Of a DNA stretch of 64,000 nt, positions 43,474 through 53,013 are shown one piece after another. A program made the position numbers and the translations under genes. The stretch comes from Chryseobacterium joostei (lineage in GTDB: Bacteria > Bacteroidota > Bacteroidia > Flavobacteriales > Weeksellaceae). Under the pieces are notes generated by a model that was not told where the DNA came from, did no database searches, and saw only the letters and a program-made list of their open reading frames with translations. The stretch spans positions 2,356,001 to 2,420,000 of the forward strand of contig NZ_CP033926.1 of NCBI RefSeq assembly GCF_003815775.1. The letters run 5' to 3'. Numbering within the stretch: position 1 is the first letter of the stretch; the number at the start of each line of letters is the position of its first letter.

Positions 43474-44111
43474 AGCGCTTCTATTAATTCTTCTACATTT
43501 ACTCTGCTCATGTAATTTACATCTAAAAATTTATAGGTAACTATTCTATTTTCATCAATCACAAAAACAGCTGGAACCGGTAATTTGTTATCGTTATTTT
43601 TATTATAATCTGAAAGATGAATGCCCAAAGCTTGATAATATGGAAGTACAAAATCTTGTAATTGAAAGACAATCCCCAGTTTTTCAGCAAAAGCATTATC
43701 CGTATCCGTCAATATTTCAAACTCAAGATTATTTTTTTCAGCCAAGACAAGAGAATGCTCCGGACTTTGTGGCGAAATAGCCAGCAGAACTGCATTTTTA
43801 TCTTTTATTCTTGAAAGATTATCCTGCAAAAATTTTAATTCCAAATTGCAGTAAGGACACCAGCTTCCTCTGTAAAAGGCCAAAATAATTTTTCCATTCT
43901 TAGAAACTTCAACAGAATTTATTATTTCACCTTGTGTATTTGGCAGGGAAAATTCTGGTATTTCTTCACCAATCTGAATACTATTTTCTTGCATCTTCTT
44001 ACTTTTTAAATCTTCAATAGATTCTGCAAATGCTTCTACTATTTCCTGTGGAAGTTGTGATGAAAGTTCTCTATTTAATTGCTCTATCTGCATGGACAAG
44101 GTAGTATTCAT
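43470..44111 (-). CDS. AhpC/TSA-type peroxiredoxin-like protein
   Basis: 213 residues. An N-terminal helical part (about 1-45, QIEQLNRELSSQL) precedes a thioredoxin-fold domain with LAFYRGSWCPYCNLELKFLQ (Cys85 and Cys88). That CxxC at the peroxidatic position is the mark of the AhpC/TSA 'peroxiredoxin-like' family. No signal peptide is present. Its stop overlaps the start of the HEAT-repeat repair gene by 4 bp. A divergent HxlR regulator gene lies 96 bp away, a common arrangement for redox genes under such regulators. Reaction is probably peroxide or disulfide reduction. Confidence 0.9.
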   Translation of the reverse strand: MNTTLSMQIEQLNRELSSQLPQEIVEAFAESIEDLKSKKMQENSIQIGEEIPEFSLPNTQGEIINSVEVSKNGKIILAFYRGSWCPYCNLELKFLQDNLSRIKDKNAVLLAISPQSPEHSLVLAEKNNLEFEILTDTDNAFAEKLGIVFQLQDFVLPYYQALGIHLSDYNKNNDNKLPVPAVFVIDENRIVTYKFLDVNYMSRVNVEELIEAL

Positions 44112-44207
44112 TATTTTTTAATTTATTATTTTTACAAAGGTCTAAAAGCCTTTAGAAATAGGCAATAACGCATATTTTTAACCCATAGGGATAAAAAAGT
44201 CAATTTT

Positions 44208-44552
44208 ATGGAAACAAAGGAAAGAGCTGAAGAAAATAAAATCTGTCCACTGGAAGTTGCCGTTAATACCATCAGTGGAAAATGGAAAATCCCCATCGTC
44301 TGGCAGATCAATGAGGGAAAGAAACGACCAAGTGAATTTTTACGTGGGATTGCCAAGGTCGACAGAAGAGTGCTTAATCAGCAACTAACCGAAATGGTGG
44401 AAGATGGTATTCTTACCAAGCAATCCTTTAATGAACTTCCTCCCAGGGTTGAATATACTCTTACGGAACTGGGTGAAAAACTCGTTGTCATTCTTTGGCA
44501 GTTGAATGATTGGGGAAAATTGTTGATTCCGGAAGAAGAACTTAGTAAATAA
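44208..44552 (+). CDS. HxlR-family transcriptional regulator
   Basis: 114 residues, one winged helix-turn-helix domain. The HxlR mark is CPLEVAVNTISGKWKIPIVW near the N-terminus (Cys at about 13), followed by RPSEFLRGIAKVDRRVLNQQ (recognition helix) and NELPPRVEYTLTELG (wing). It is divergent from the peroxiredoxin/AlkC-like pair, so it probably controls them and itself through the 96 bp between. The conserved N-terminal Cys suggests thiol or electrophile sensing, which is inference from the family. Confidence 0.93.
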   Translation: METKERAEENKICPLEVAVNTISGKWKIPIVWQINEGKKRPSEFLRGIAKVDRRVLNQQLTEMVEDGILTKQSFNELPPRVEYTLTELGEKLVVILWQLNDWGKLLIPEEELSK

Positions 44553-44666
44553 TTTCACCCCTGCAGATTGAGTTAATTTTTAATTGTAAAATTTCATCTT
44601 AAAAAAATACATTTCCTATCATACATAATAAAAAAAATCTCATATTTGTAATTGAATCAAATGTAT

Positions 44667-45539
44667 ATGAAAAAAATTATTTCCGGAATGGTTATAGCCA
44701 TTGTTCTATCAGGCTGTGTCAATGACAAGACTTCATCTGGCCATAATTCTCAGGAAACAAAAGATCTCCATCAGGAAAGTTCAGTACCAATCAATAAGGA
44801 TAAAAATACCATCAGAGAAAGATTTTCACCACCTAAAGATTATGAATGGGTAGATGAAAAATCTGATTCATTCGGATATTTTATTGAAAATTTTAAGCTG
44901 AAACCTTATGGAAGTCAAATCTTAAAATATGATGGTTCTCCTATTGCCACACAACATCTTCACGAAGCTATTTTTGATATTGATACAGGAAATAAAGATT
45001 TGCAGCAATGCGCTGATGCTGTTATCCGTTTTAGAGCTGAATATTTATATAAGATGAAGAGGTTTGATGAAATTAAGTTTCACTTTACGAGTGGTGACCT
45101 CCTCAGCTGGAATGACTATAAAAATGGGACAAGAGCCATTGTTAACGGAAATTCTGTAAGCTTCAGAAAAATGTCCGCATTTGATGATTCTTATCAGGGT
45201 TTCAGAAATTATCTGGATCTGATCTTTAATTATGCGGGAACTATTTCTCTTAACAAGGAAACTAAGCCGGTAACTCAAAATTCAGATTTAAAAACAGGAG
45301 ATATTCTGATTACACCCGGAAGTCCCGGTCATATAGTCTTCATTGCAGGGGTATCTAAAAATAAAGAAGGAAAAAAAGTATATTTATTAGGTGAAGGATT
45401 TACTCCGGCTCAGTCTATTCATTTGCTTTCCAACCCTTTCAATAAAAATATTTCGCCATGGTATGACCTTGACATCAATGAACAGGAAACCAAAACGGCG
45501 CGGTATATTTTCAAACCGACAAACTTCAGAAGCTTTTAA
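44667..45539 (+). CDS. DUF4846-type lipoprotein
   Basis: About 290 residues from ATG 44667 (MKKIISGMVIAIVLSGC); ATG 44661 is also possible. The lipobox LSGC at about residues 14-17 predicts an acylated, probably periplasm-facing or surface lipoprotein. The DUF4846 domain follows: RFSPPKDYEWVDEKSDSFGY, QHLHEAIFDIDTG, QQCADAVIRFRAEYLY, FHFTSGDLLSWNDYKNG and GDILITPGSPGHIVFIAG. The last phrase resembles the GxxHV/GDI motif of NlpC/P60-type peptidases, but catalytic residues cannot be assigned. Function unknown. It lies 84 bp before pfkA. Confidence 0.86.
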   Translation: MKKIISGMVIAIVLSGCVNDKTSSGHNSQETKDLHQESSVPINKDKNTIRERFSPPKDYEWVDEKSDSFGYFIENFKLKPYGSQILKYDGSPIATQHLHEAIFDIDTGNKDLQQCADAVIRFRAEYLYKMKRFDEIKFHFTSGDLLSWNDYKNGTRAIVNGNSVSFRKMSAFDDSYQGFRNYLDLIFNYAGTISLNKETKPVTQNSDLKTGDILITPGSPGHIVFIAGVSKNKEGKKVYLLGEGFTPAQSIHLLSNPFNKNISPWYDLDINEQETKTARYIFKPTNFRSF

Positions 45540-45594
45540 TTATTTATATTCAAAACTATTGGAAAGTTACTACGATAATCTGAACTTGTTTTTG

Positions 45595-45602
45595 TAAATT
45601 TG
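45595..45602 (+). promoter_or_regulatory. -7 promoter element of pfkA-gap
   Basis: TAAATTTG, 20 nt before the pfkA ATG, in the gap after the DUF4846 gene. Confidence 0.55.
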
Positions 45603-45622
45603 TGTTCGAAATTTTTTACTAG

Positions 45623-46609
45623 ATGAAAGAGAGTGCTGTAAAAAAGATTGCAGTTCTTACTTCGGGAGGAGATTCTCCGGGTATGAATGCTGCATTAAGA
45701 GCGGTGGTAAGAACCGCCAATTACTATAATATTGAATGTTACGGAGTAAGGGAAGGCTACAATGGCCTTATCAGCAATGATTTCCTTAAAATGGGAGCCC
45801 GTTCTGTAAAAAACATAATCAACCAAGGTGGAACCATTCTAAAGTCTGCCAGATCCGCTGAATTCAGAACCAAGGAAGGCCGTCAGAAAGCTTATGATAA
45901 CTGCGTAAAGTTTGGTATCGATGGATTGGTATGTATTGGTGGAGACGGAACTTTCACCGGAGCAAAGATCTTCAGTGAAGAATTTGGAATCAGGGTTATC
46001 GGTATTCCGGGAACAATCGACAATGATATTTTCGGAACGGATAACACCATAGGATATGATACCGCGTTGAATACTGCTATGGAAGCTATTGACAAAATCC
46101 GTGATACGGCCACTTCCCACAACAGAGTTTTCTTTGTAGAGGTGATGGGTCGTGATGCAGGGTTTATTGCTTTAAACAGCGGATTGGCAACAGGTGCCCT
46201 GGACATCCTTATTCCTGAAAAGAAAGACAGCTTACAGGATCTTTTCTCTAACTTCAGAAAGGCTGAGAAAACCGGAAAAGCTTCCAGTATCGTAGTCGTG
46301 GCAGAAGGAGAAAAACTGGGCAGTATTTATGATATTGCCAACAGTACAAAAGAAGAGTTTCCACAATACGACATTCGTATTGCTGTATTAGGGCATATCC
46401 AAAGAGGAGGTTCTCCTAGTTGTGCAGACAGAGTATTGGCAAGCAGACTTGGGTATGGTGCAGTAGTAGGATTAATGGATGGGCAAACCAATGTAATGGC
46501 AGGAATGCGTTCCAACGATGTGGTATATACGCCTATTGAAGAAGCCATTAAAAAACATAATGAAATCAACAAGGATCTAATGTTGATTTCAGAAATTTTA
46601 GCAATCTAA
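45623..46609 (+). CDS. pfkA: ATP-dependent 6-phosphofructokinase
   Basis: 328 residues, standard bacterial length. Phosphorylates fructose-6-phosphate to fructose-1,6-bisphosphate. ATP-binding LTSGGDSPGMNA (about 12-23); CIGGDGTFTGA (about 104-114) has Gly in the position after Asp, the mark of ATP (not pyrophosphate) users; catalytic GTIDNDIFGTD (about 130-140); VEVMGRDAGFIA; and LGHIQRGGSPS near the C-terminus. It is followed after 33 bp by gap, forming a glycolytic pair under one promoter. Confidence 0.97.
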   Translation: MKESAVKKIAVLTSGGDSPGMNAALRAVVRTANYYNIECYGVREGYNGLISNDFLKMGARSVKNIINQGGTILKSARSAEFRTKEGRQKAYDNCVKFGIDGLVCIGGDGTFTGAKIFSEEFGIRVIGIPGTIDNDIFGTDNTIGYDTALNTAMEAIDKIRDTATSHNRVFFVEVMGRDAGFIALNSGLATGALDILIPEKKDSLQDLFSNFRKAEKTGKASSIVVVAEGEKLGSIYDIANSTKEEFPQYDIRIAVLGHIQRGGSPSCADRVLASRLGYGAVVGLMDGQTNVMAGMRSNDVVYTPIEEAIKKHNEINKDLMLISEILAI

Positions 46610-46630
46610 TTATTTTTATAAATCTAATAA

Positions 46631-47647
<1,017 letters not shown>

Positions 47648-47680
47648 TAAGTAATGAGCGATAAGCAATAAGTAATATAA

Positions 47681-47708
47681 AACCTTCCCGATGGGAAGGT
47701 TTTTTTAT
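47681..47708 (+). terminator. Terminator after gap
   Basis: AACCTTCCC and GGGAAGGTT form a short, strong hairpin with a 3 nt loop followed by a run of T. Confidence 0.85.
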
Positions 47709-47725
47709 TTAGTTTTTTTTATTAG

Positions 47726-49516
47726 CTATCGTAGGTTTTTTATTAATGCTCTAGCATCTCTTGTAAGACTATATGTTAAAGATGCGAATACACCAACTTT
47801 ATATTTATCTCTTGAATAAGAAGTTAAGTCATCAGTAGCTGGTACTTGAAGACCATCGTAGCCATCTTTTAGTTCTCTAATATTTTTTAATGATGCACCT
47901 ATCGTAAGAAATATCCTCTCTTTCTTTCCCATCAGCATAGTTGGTCCTACGAAAAAGTTTGATATTTGTACTTTCCCTCCTACAACATCCATCCCCATTC
48001 CTGCACTTCCTCCATAAGCAATATAACCAGTTCTTCTATAACTCATAGTAACCATCCCAATAAGTGATGATGAAACAAATTTCTTTTCATAGGTAGTAAG
48101 TTTGTTATCAATACCTATTTCATAACGGGAAATATTGCCATAATAAGCAGCAGCCAAACCTAAACTAAAATCTACACGCGTTCCTCCATAAATGGCTTGC
48201 CTATATGTAAAGTTTCTATGTTTATAATTTTTTTCAGACTTTGTCTTATCTCGGGGTTCAATATTAATTTTAAACTGTATCATATCATTTTCTGGTTGGA
48301 AAGGATCAGACTCTACGGTATAGTTCTCCAAATTATCCAATTGAGTTGTTGCTAAAAACGCTTGTTTTATAACTTCATCAGAATGATATTTTACAAACCA
48401 TATATTAAGTTGATCAGCCTTTTCTTTTTGAAATTTTGGGTAAGAAAGAATTTTATCTATTCCACTTTTTTCCATAATCAGATCTAAATTATTCATTGTT
48501 AATAATTTAACATAAGAATCATTCAATTCTGAATAACTTTTCTTATACTCATCAATTTGTGTTATTCCATCAAGTAGTTTTTTTGAGCTTGATTGTATTT
48601 GTTCTCTATATTTTGTTACATACTGCAACGAATCAAGGTCAGATATATCTGCAATTGCACTCACCTTTTTAGTAATACGTAATAATTCAAAAACATACCG
48701 ACAATCATCAATAAACTTGCCTTGTTTTTTATTGAAATCATCTAACAAAAACTGATATTCCTTAGTTTTATCATTAATAATAATATCATTGGCTTTTATT
48801 TTCTCACTATTATCACTAATTTTTTTCTTACTCTGATTATATGAAGTAATTAATTTAGCTAAAGTATCTACTGAAATAGTATCATTAATTTTCTTTTGCC
48901 CTAAAATATTTTCAGTTATTTTCTTGCTATCATTATATAATATATCAATACCTAAAGATGATATATCAATACCTAAGGAGCTCAGTTTACTTAAGATTGT
49001 TATTATATTATCTTTAGCTTTTTGGTTTTCTTTGCTCAATAATTGGTTTTGAACAATTGCAGAAATTGCTTTTACATTCTCTTTTTTCTCATCAGAGTTA
49101 CCTTTCAAATCTTTATCCATTATTATATCGGTCTGCTTGGGAGAATTTTTGCTCGATTCAGTCTGTTCTTGCGAAAGCTTATCTTCACCATTTTGTAATT
49201 CTTTCTTAGTCAGAAAATCAATAAAATCTTTATCAAACTTGGATTCACCCACTATAGAATCTTTTGGAGTAACAGTGATTTTATATACAAATGGATTTAC
49301 ATTTTTGATTTTGAAAATAACCGGCGTATGTACTTTTATTTTGTGAATATCTTTCAAATAATCCCCTGCTTTGAAATCATAGATGATATGCTGTGCTGAA
49401 GAAATATAAATTCCAGATGTTTTTTCTTTTGTATCCAAATTGTTATTCTTTTTCTTTTGTCCAAAAAATAAAATCGGACATATAAAGAGAAGTAGAAAAT
49501 AAGCTTTTGTTTTCAT
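47726..49516 (-). CDS. Secreted coiled-coil protein with barrel-like C-terminal part
   Basis: 596 residues. Signal peptide MKTKAYFLLLFICPILFFGQ, then a short beta segment (PVIFKIKNVNPFVYKITVTP), a Lys/Asn-rich low-complexity part and long helical heptads from about 200 to 360 (coiled coil). The C-terminal third (GGTRVDFSLGLAAAYYGN, GGSAGMGMDVVGGKVQISNF, RIFLTIGASLKNI, YKVGVFASLTYSL) reads like outer-membrane or surface beta strands. A short in-frame duplication near residue 190 (SSLGIDI twice) is visible in the DNA at about 48940-48980. I recognise no named family. It may link a periplasmic coiled coil to an outer-membrane domain. Function unknown. Confidence 0.65.
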   Translation of the reverse strand: MKTKAYFLLLFICPILFFGQKKKNNNLDTKEKTSGIYISSAQHIIYDFKAGDYLKDIHKIKVHTPVIFKIKNVNPFVYKITVTPKDSIVGESKFDKDFIDFLTKKELQNGEDKLSQEQTESSKNSPKQTDIIMDKDLKGNSDEKKENVKAISAIVQNQLLSKENQKAKDNIITILSKLSSLGIDISSLGIDILYNDSKKITENILGQKKINDTISVDTLAKLITSYNQSKKKISDNSEKIKANDIIINDKTKEYQFLLDDFNKKQGKFIDDCRYVFELLRITKKVSAIADISDLDSLQYVTKYREQIQSSSKKLLDGITQIDEYKKSYSELNDSYVKLLTMNNLDLIMEKSGIDKILSYPKFQKEKADQLNIWFVKYHSDEVIKQAFLATTQLDNLENYTVESDPFQPENDMIQFKINIEPRDKTKSEKNYKHRNFTYRQAIYGGTRVDFSLGLAAAYYGNISRYEIGIDNKLTTYEKKFVSSSLIGMVTMSYRRTGYIAYGGSAGMGMDVVGGKVQISNFFVGPTMLMGKKERIFLTIGASLKNIRELKDGYDGLQVPATDDLTSYSRDKYKVGVFASLTYSLTRDARALIKNLR

Positions 49517-49699
49517 GATTATTTGTTTTCAGGTTAAAGTTTTTTTTGATTGAAATAAAGAATAGAAAGCCGCAACCATAAAACAAACAGTTTAGAAATT
49601 GAGCTTCCATGGTCATTAGTTTCATATAAAGCTACAATAGTTTTGGGCCAAATGAAATACCACAAAAGGGGGATTTTTTAACATAATTTTATTAATTTT

Positions 49700-50512
49700 A
49701 TGAAAACATTAACCATGGATAAGAAATTTATAACCCAGGCAAAAAAGCCGCATCCTCTCACTAAAGTCTGGAATAATTATCCGGAACTGCTTCAGAATGA
49801 GAAAACAATGCTATCCGTTCCCTCCGTTGAGCGCATTATTGGGGAGGTTTTTGCTCCTGGAAAGTTTTATCATTATGTGATCAACTTTGCAGACAGTACT
49901 ATTTACAACCATCATGAAGATATTCTGAAAATACATGGATTAAGCAAATATCCTGTACACCTCAAGGAAATCATAGACCTCATCCATCCCGATGATCTTG
50001 AATTTGTGATGGAAGCCGAAAGAATGTGCATGGATAAAATGAAGGAAATAGGAGCCAATGACTATCTCCACGAGCTGAAATTCAGCTATTGTTTTCGGAT
50101 GAAAACCTCTAAAGGAAACTATGAGCTTTTTCATCATCAATCCCTGCATACATTTAAAGATGAGTATGGAAAAGCTTTGCAGGCAATAAACATCCATACT
50201 AACATTGAACATATCACCCATCAAAACTCCTACACCGTTTTGATTTCCGGAATCAACGGGCGGGAAGACTTTCATCAGATGCAGTGGTTGAAACACGATA
50301 AGGTTTCCCAAACTGCGCTCTTCACATTTACCAAAAGAGAAGTTGAAATTATAACCTACATTGCAAAAGGATATTCAGCCGGAAAAGTTTCCGATTTTTT
50401 GAATATTTCAGAAGAAACGGTACGTACACACAGAAAAAATATTTTAAGGAAATCTAGCTGCAAAAACTGTTCAGAACTTATAAAAATGGCCTTTGAATGG
50501 GGATATTTATAA
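49700..50512 (+). CDS. PAS-like sensor with LuxR-type DNA-binding domain
   Basis: 270 residues. The first about 190 residues look like a single sensory domain of PAS type (IIGEVFAPGKFYHYVINFAD, HLKEIIDLIHPDDLEFVMEA, FCFRMKTSKGNY-type strand), and the last 65 are a LuxR-family HTH: FTKREVEIITYIAKGYSAGK, FLNISEETVRTHRKNILRK, ELIKMAFEWGYL. No phosphoacceptor receiver domain is present. Such proteins are one-component regulators responding to an internal signal. The alternative start is ATG 49715 (MDKKF). It is divergent from the coiled-coil protein and 79 bp upstream of an MpaB-like oxygenase on the same strand, a plausible target. Confidence 0.87.
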   Translation: MKTLTMDKKFITQAKKPHPLTKVWNNYPELLQNEKTMLSVPSVERIIGEVFAPGKFYHYVINFADSTIYNHHEDILKIHGLSKYPVHLKEIIDLIHPDDLEFVMEAERMCMDKMKEIGANDYLHELKFSYCFRMKTSKGNYELFHHQSLHTFKDEYGKALQAINIHTNIEHITHQNSYTVLISGINGREDFHQMQWLKHDKVSQTALFTFTKREVEIITYIAKGYSAGKVSDFLNISEETVRTHRKNILRKSSCKNCSELIKMAFEWGYL

Positions 50513-50591
50513 TACTCATTTTTAAAACTGATAAATCTCACCAGAGTATTTCGGTGTAAAACTTGTATTTTTATCTGTAAAGGAATGAACA

Positions 50592-51776
50592 ATGATACAA
50601 CCTCGGTTTAAAGATTCTCCCCATTTTAGAAATTTTTGGGAAAACGGGAACGGGAAACAACTGATTGAATTTTCCGGAGCTCAAGTGAGTTTTCGGGATT
50701 TTGAAAAGTATGCTCCTTTCTTTTATCATGTGGATGAAACCGGTGATGAAGTTGTAAAAGATGTTTATTTTACGAAAAAATTCCATGAAGCTTCAAGGGA
50801 AATTGAACATTATGTCCGCAACGGGGTTTCTGAAAATGATTTCGTTCCTGAAAGTGTCAAAAAACTTTTTGCCCAAACACAGGAAGTTCCAAACTGGCTT
50901 GATTATAATTTATTAAAAAGCGGTGCGGAGCTCTGCATGAGAAGCAATCTGGATTCCTTAATCTCCCTGAGGGATTACTGTTTAATAGGAGGCTATGACT
51001 ACGCCTATCTCAACAAACCACTTATTGTTACCGAAGCCTTAAAAAAAGGAGCTGTAAAGCGTCTTTCCGAAACATTGGATTTTTGGGTAAATGCCACTCG
51101 CTATGATGCCTTGGAAATTCATGCAAAGGGATATGAATTTGCCATAAAAACCCGTTTGATCCATTCCTACGCAAGACTTTCCATTAAAAAGCATTATAAG
51201 GATTGGGATACAGAAAACTGGGGCGAGCCTATCAATTCATGGGATATGATGGCAACCTATATTGGTTTCAGTCTTGTTTTTCTCCACAGTCTTCAGAAAT
51301 TAGGAAACACTTTCTCTGTTGAAGAAGAACAGGGAATTTTCCATCTATGGAAATATGTGGGATACTTACTTGGAATTCCCGAACAACTGCTGCCCGATGA
51401 TAAAAAGCAGGCTACAGAATATTTTTATTTATGGACTTCACTCCAGCCACCATCTGATAAAGATTCTGTTCTTTTGGCCCATTCTTTACTGAATGAATCA
51501 TTGGAAAACCCTATTTTAAAATTTGAATTTCAAAGGAAAAATCTGAGATATCTGCATATATGCTGTACTTGGTTTTTATTGGATGATGAAGTGTGTAAAA
51601 GATTACAAATTCCGGAGGTTTCCTACAGAAAATTATTTCCGAAATCAAAAATACTTTTCAATAAAATTTACGACAGTCTTGTGAGCCGTGACTCAAGGAT
51701 TAAAAGAGGAAATAAAGACCAAATGCAAGTATTGAAAGATTATCTGAACATTACACAGAATTCAAATTTTTATTAA
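50592..51776 (+). CDS. MpaB/rubber-oxygenase-type (DUF2236) protein
   Basis: 394 residues. The family of haem-containing oxygenase-like proteins (ER-bound MpaB and latex-clearing Lcp) is suggested by NWLDYNLLKSGAELCMRSNL, the conserved ATRYDALEIHAKGYEFAIKT region, RLIHSYARLSIKKHYKDWD with an R-x-x-x-H motif near a helix (possible haem ligand His), and GEPINSWDMMATYIGFSLVF, then a long helical C-terminal half. No signal peptide. Substrate unknown. It follows the LuxR-type regulator gene and is probably controlled by it. The ATG at 50592 is the first in frame after the gap; no SD sequence. Confidence 0.85.
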   Translation: MIQPRFKDSPHFRNFWENGNGKQLIEFSGAQVSFRDFEKYAPFFYHVDETGDEVVKDVYFTKKFHEASREIEHYVRNGVSENDFVPESVKKLFAQTQEVPNWLDYNLLKSGAELCMRSNLDSLISLRDYCLIGGYDYAYLNKPLIVTEALKKGAVKRLSETLDFWVNATRYDALEIHAKGYEFAIKTRLIHSYARLSIKKHYKDWDTENWGEPINSWDMMATYIGFSLVFLHSLQKLGNTFSVEEEQGIFHLWKYVGYLLGIPEQLLPDDKKQATEYFYLWTSLQPPSDKDSVLLAHSLLNESLENPILKFEFQRKNLRYLHICCTWFLLDDEVCKRLQIPEVSYRKLFPKSKILFNKIYDSLVSRDSRIKRGNKDQMQVLKDYLNITQNSNFY

Positions 51777-51928
51777 AATATCCTCTTTATTTCAGAAAAA
51801 TTACATTTTCAAAAAGAATACTGCATCTGCTTCGTTATGAATAACATCAGCTATTAAAAATTATCATTTTTTAACTTTAAAAACCTGTTTCAGGGATAAA
51901 TAATATTAGTTTTTGATATTTAAATTAT

Positions 51929-51936
51929 GTATTTTT
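51929..51936 (+). promoter_or_regulatory. -7 promoter element of recA
   Basis: TATTTTTG, 20 nt before the recA ATG. No LexA-like operator is recognised. Confidence 0.45.
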
Positions 51937-51956
51937 GAGAAATTATTTTAATAGAG

Positions 51957-52958
51957 ATGAGTAACATTGATGATAAGAAAAAAGCACTCGCATTAGTGCT
52001 TGACAAGCTAGATAAAACATACGGAAAGGGAACGGTAATGACTTTGGGTGATGATGCTGTAGACACTACCATAGAAGTAATCCCATCCGGATCTTTAGGA
52101 CTAGACATTGCATTAGGTATAGGTGGATATCCAAGAGGTAGAATCATTGAAATATATGGTCCTGAATCTTCAGGTAAAACAACATTAACTCTTCACGCTA
52201 TTGCTGAAGCTCAAAAAGCTGGTGGTATTGCCGCTTTCATTGATGCTGAGCATGCTTTTGACAGAACATACGCTTCAAAACTGGGAATTGATTTAGAAAA
52301 CCTTATCATTTCTCAACCGGACAACGGTGAGCAGGCTTTAGAAATTGCGGATAACCTTATTCGTTCCGGAGCTATTGATATTGTAGTTATTGACTCTGTA
52401 GCTGCTCTTACTCCAAAAGCAGAGATTGAAGGAGAAATGGGAGATTCAAAAATGGGTCTTCATGCAAGATTGATGTCTCAGGCATTAAGAAAACTAACAG
52501 CTACTATTTCAAGAACGAAGTGTACCGTAATTTTCATTAACCAGCTAAGAGAAAAAATCGGTGTAATGTTCGGTAACCCTGAAACGACTACCGGTGGTAA
52601 TGCTCTTAAATTCTATGCGTCTGTAAGAATTGATATCAGAAAGGCAAGTGCACCAATCAAACAAGGTGATGAAGCTATCGGAAGCCGTGTGAAAGTGAAG
52701 ATTGTGAAAAATAAAGTAGCACCTCCATTCAAGCAGGCAGAATTTGATATCATGTACGGAGAAGGAGTTTCCAAAGTTGGAGAAATCCTTGATGCTGCTG
52801 TAGATATGGGAATTGTGAAGAAAAGCGGATCTTGGTTCAGTTATGAAGAAAGCAAACTAGGACAAGGACGTGATGCAGTAAAAGATGTTTTAAAAGATAA
52901 CCCTGAACTTTCCGAGGAATTGGAAAACAAAATCAAGGAAGAATTGAAAAACAAATAA
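51957..52958 (+). CDS. recA: Recombinase A
   Basis: 333 residues. Walker [10 protein letters not shown] (68-76), Walker B-like [31 protein letters not shown] and loop L2 [18 protein letters not shown]. All are in the standard order and the length is normal, without intein. It forms filaments on single-stranded DNA for strand exchange and for SOS signalling. A perfect palindromic terminator follows. recA lies about 10 kb to the right of the DnaA-box array. Identification is secure. Confidence 0.98.
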   Translation: MSNIDDKKKALALVLDKLDKTYGKGTVMTLGDDAVDTTIEVIPSGSLGLDIALGIGGYPRGRIIEIYGPESSGKTTLTLHAIAEAQKAGGIAAFIDAEHAFDRTYASKLGIDLENLIISQPDNGEQALEIADNLIRSGAIDIVVIDSVAALTPKAEIEGEMGDSKMGLHARLMSQALRKLTATISRTKCTVIFINQLREKIGVMFGNPETTTGGNALKFYASVRIDIRKASAPIKQGDEAIGSRVKVKIVKNKVAPPFKQAEFDIMYGEGVSKVGEILDAAVDMGIVKKSGSWFSYEESKLGQGRDAVKDVLKDNPELSEELENKIKEELKNK

Positions 52959-52966
52959 TTCATAAA

Positions 52967-52996
52967 AAAAACGGTCTGAATATTCAGACCGTTTTT
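52967..52996. terminator. Perfect 30 bp palindromic bidirectional terminator
   Basis: AAAAACGGTCTGAAT and ATTCAGACCGTTTTT are exact inverted arms with no loop bases. They lie between recA (+) and the 53014 gene (-), which converge. Confidence 0.88.
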
Positions 52997-53013
52997 ATTT
53001 TATATGCTTTTCA

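Noticed and set aside
45839..46206. Overlapping minus-strand ORFs within pfkA
   Set aside because: Shadow frames of a clearly coding gene; no start context or recognisable product.
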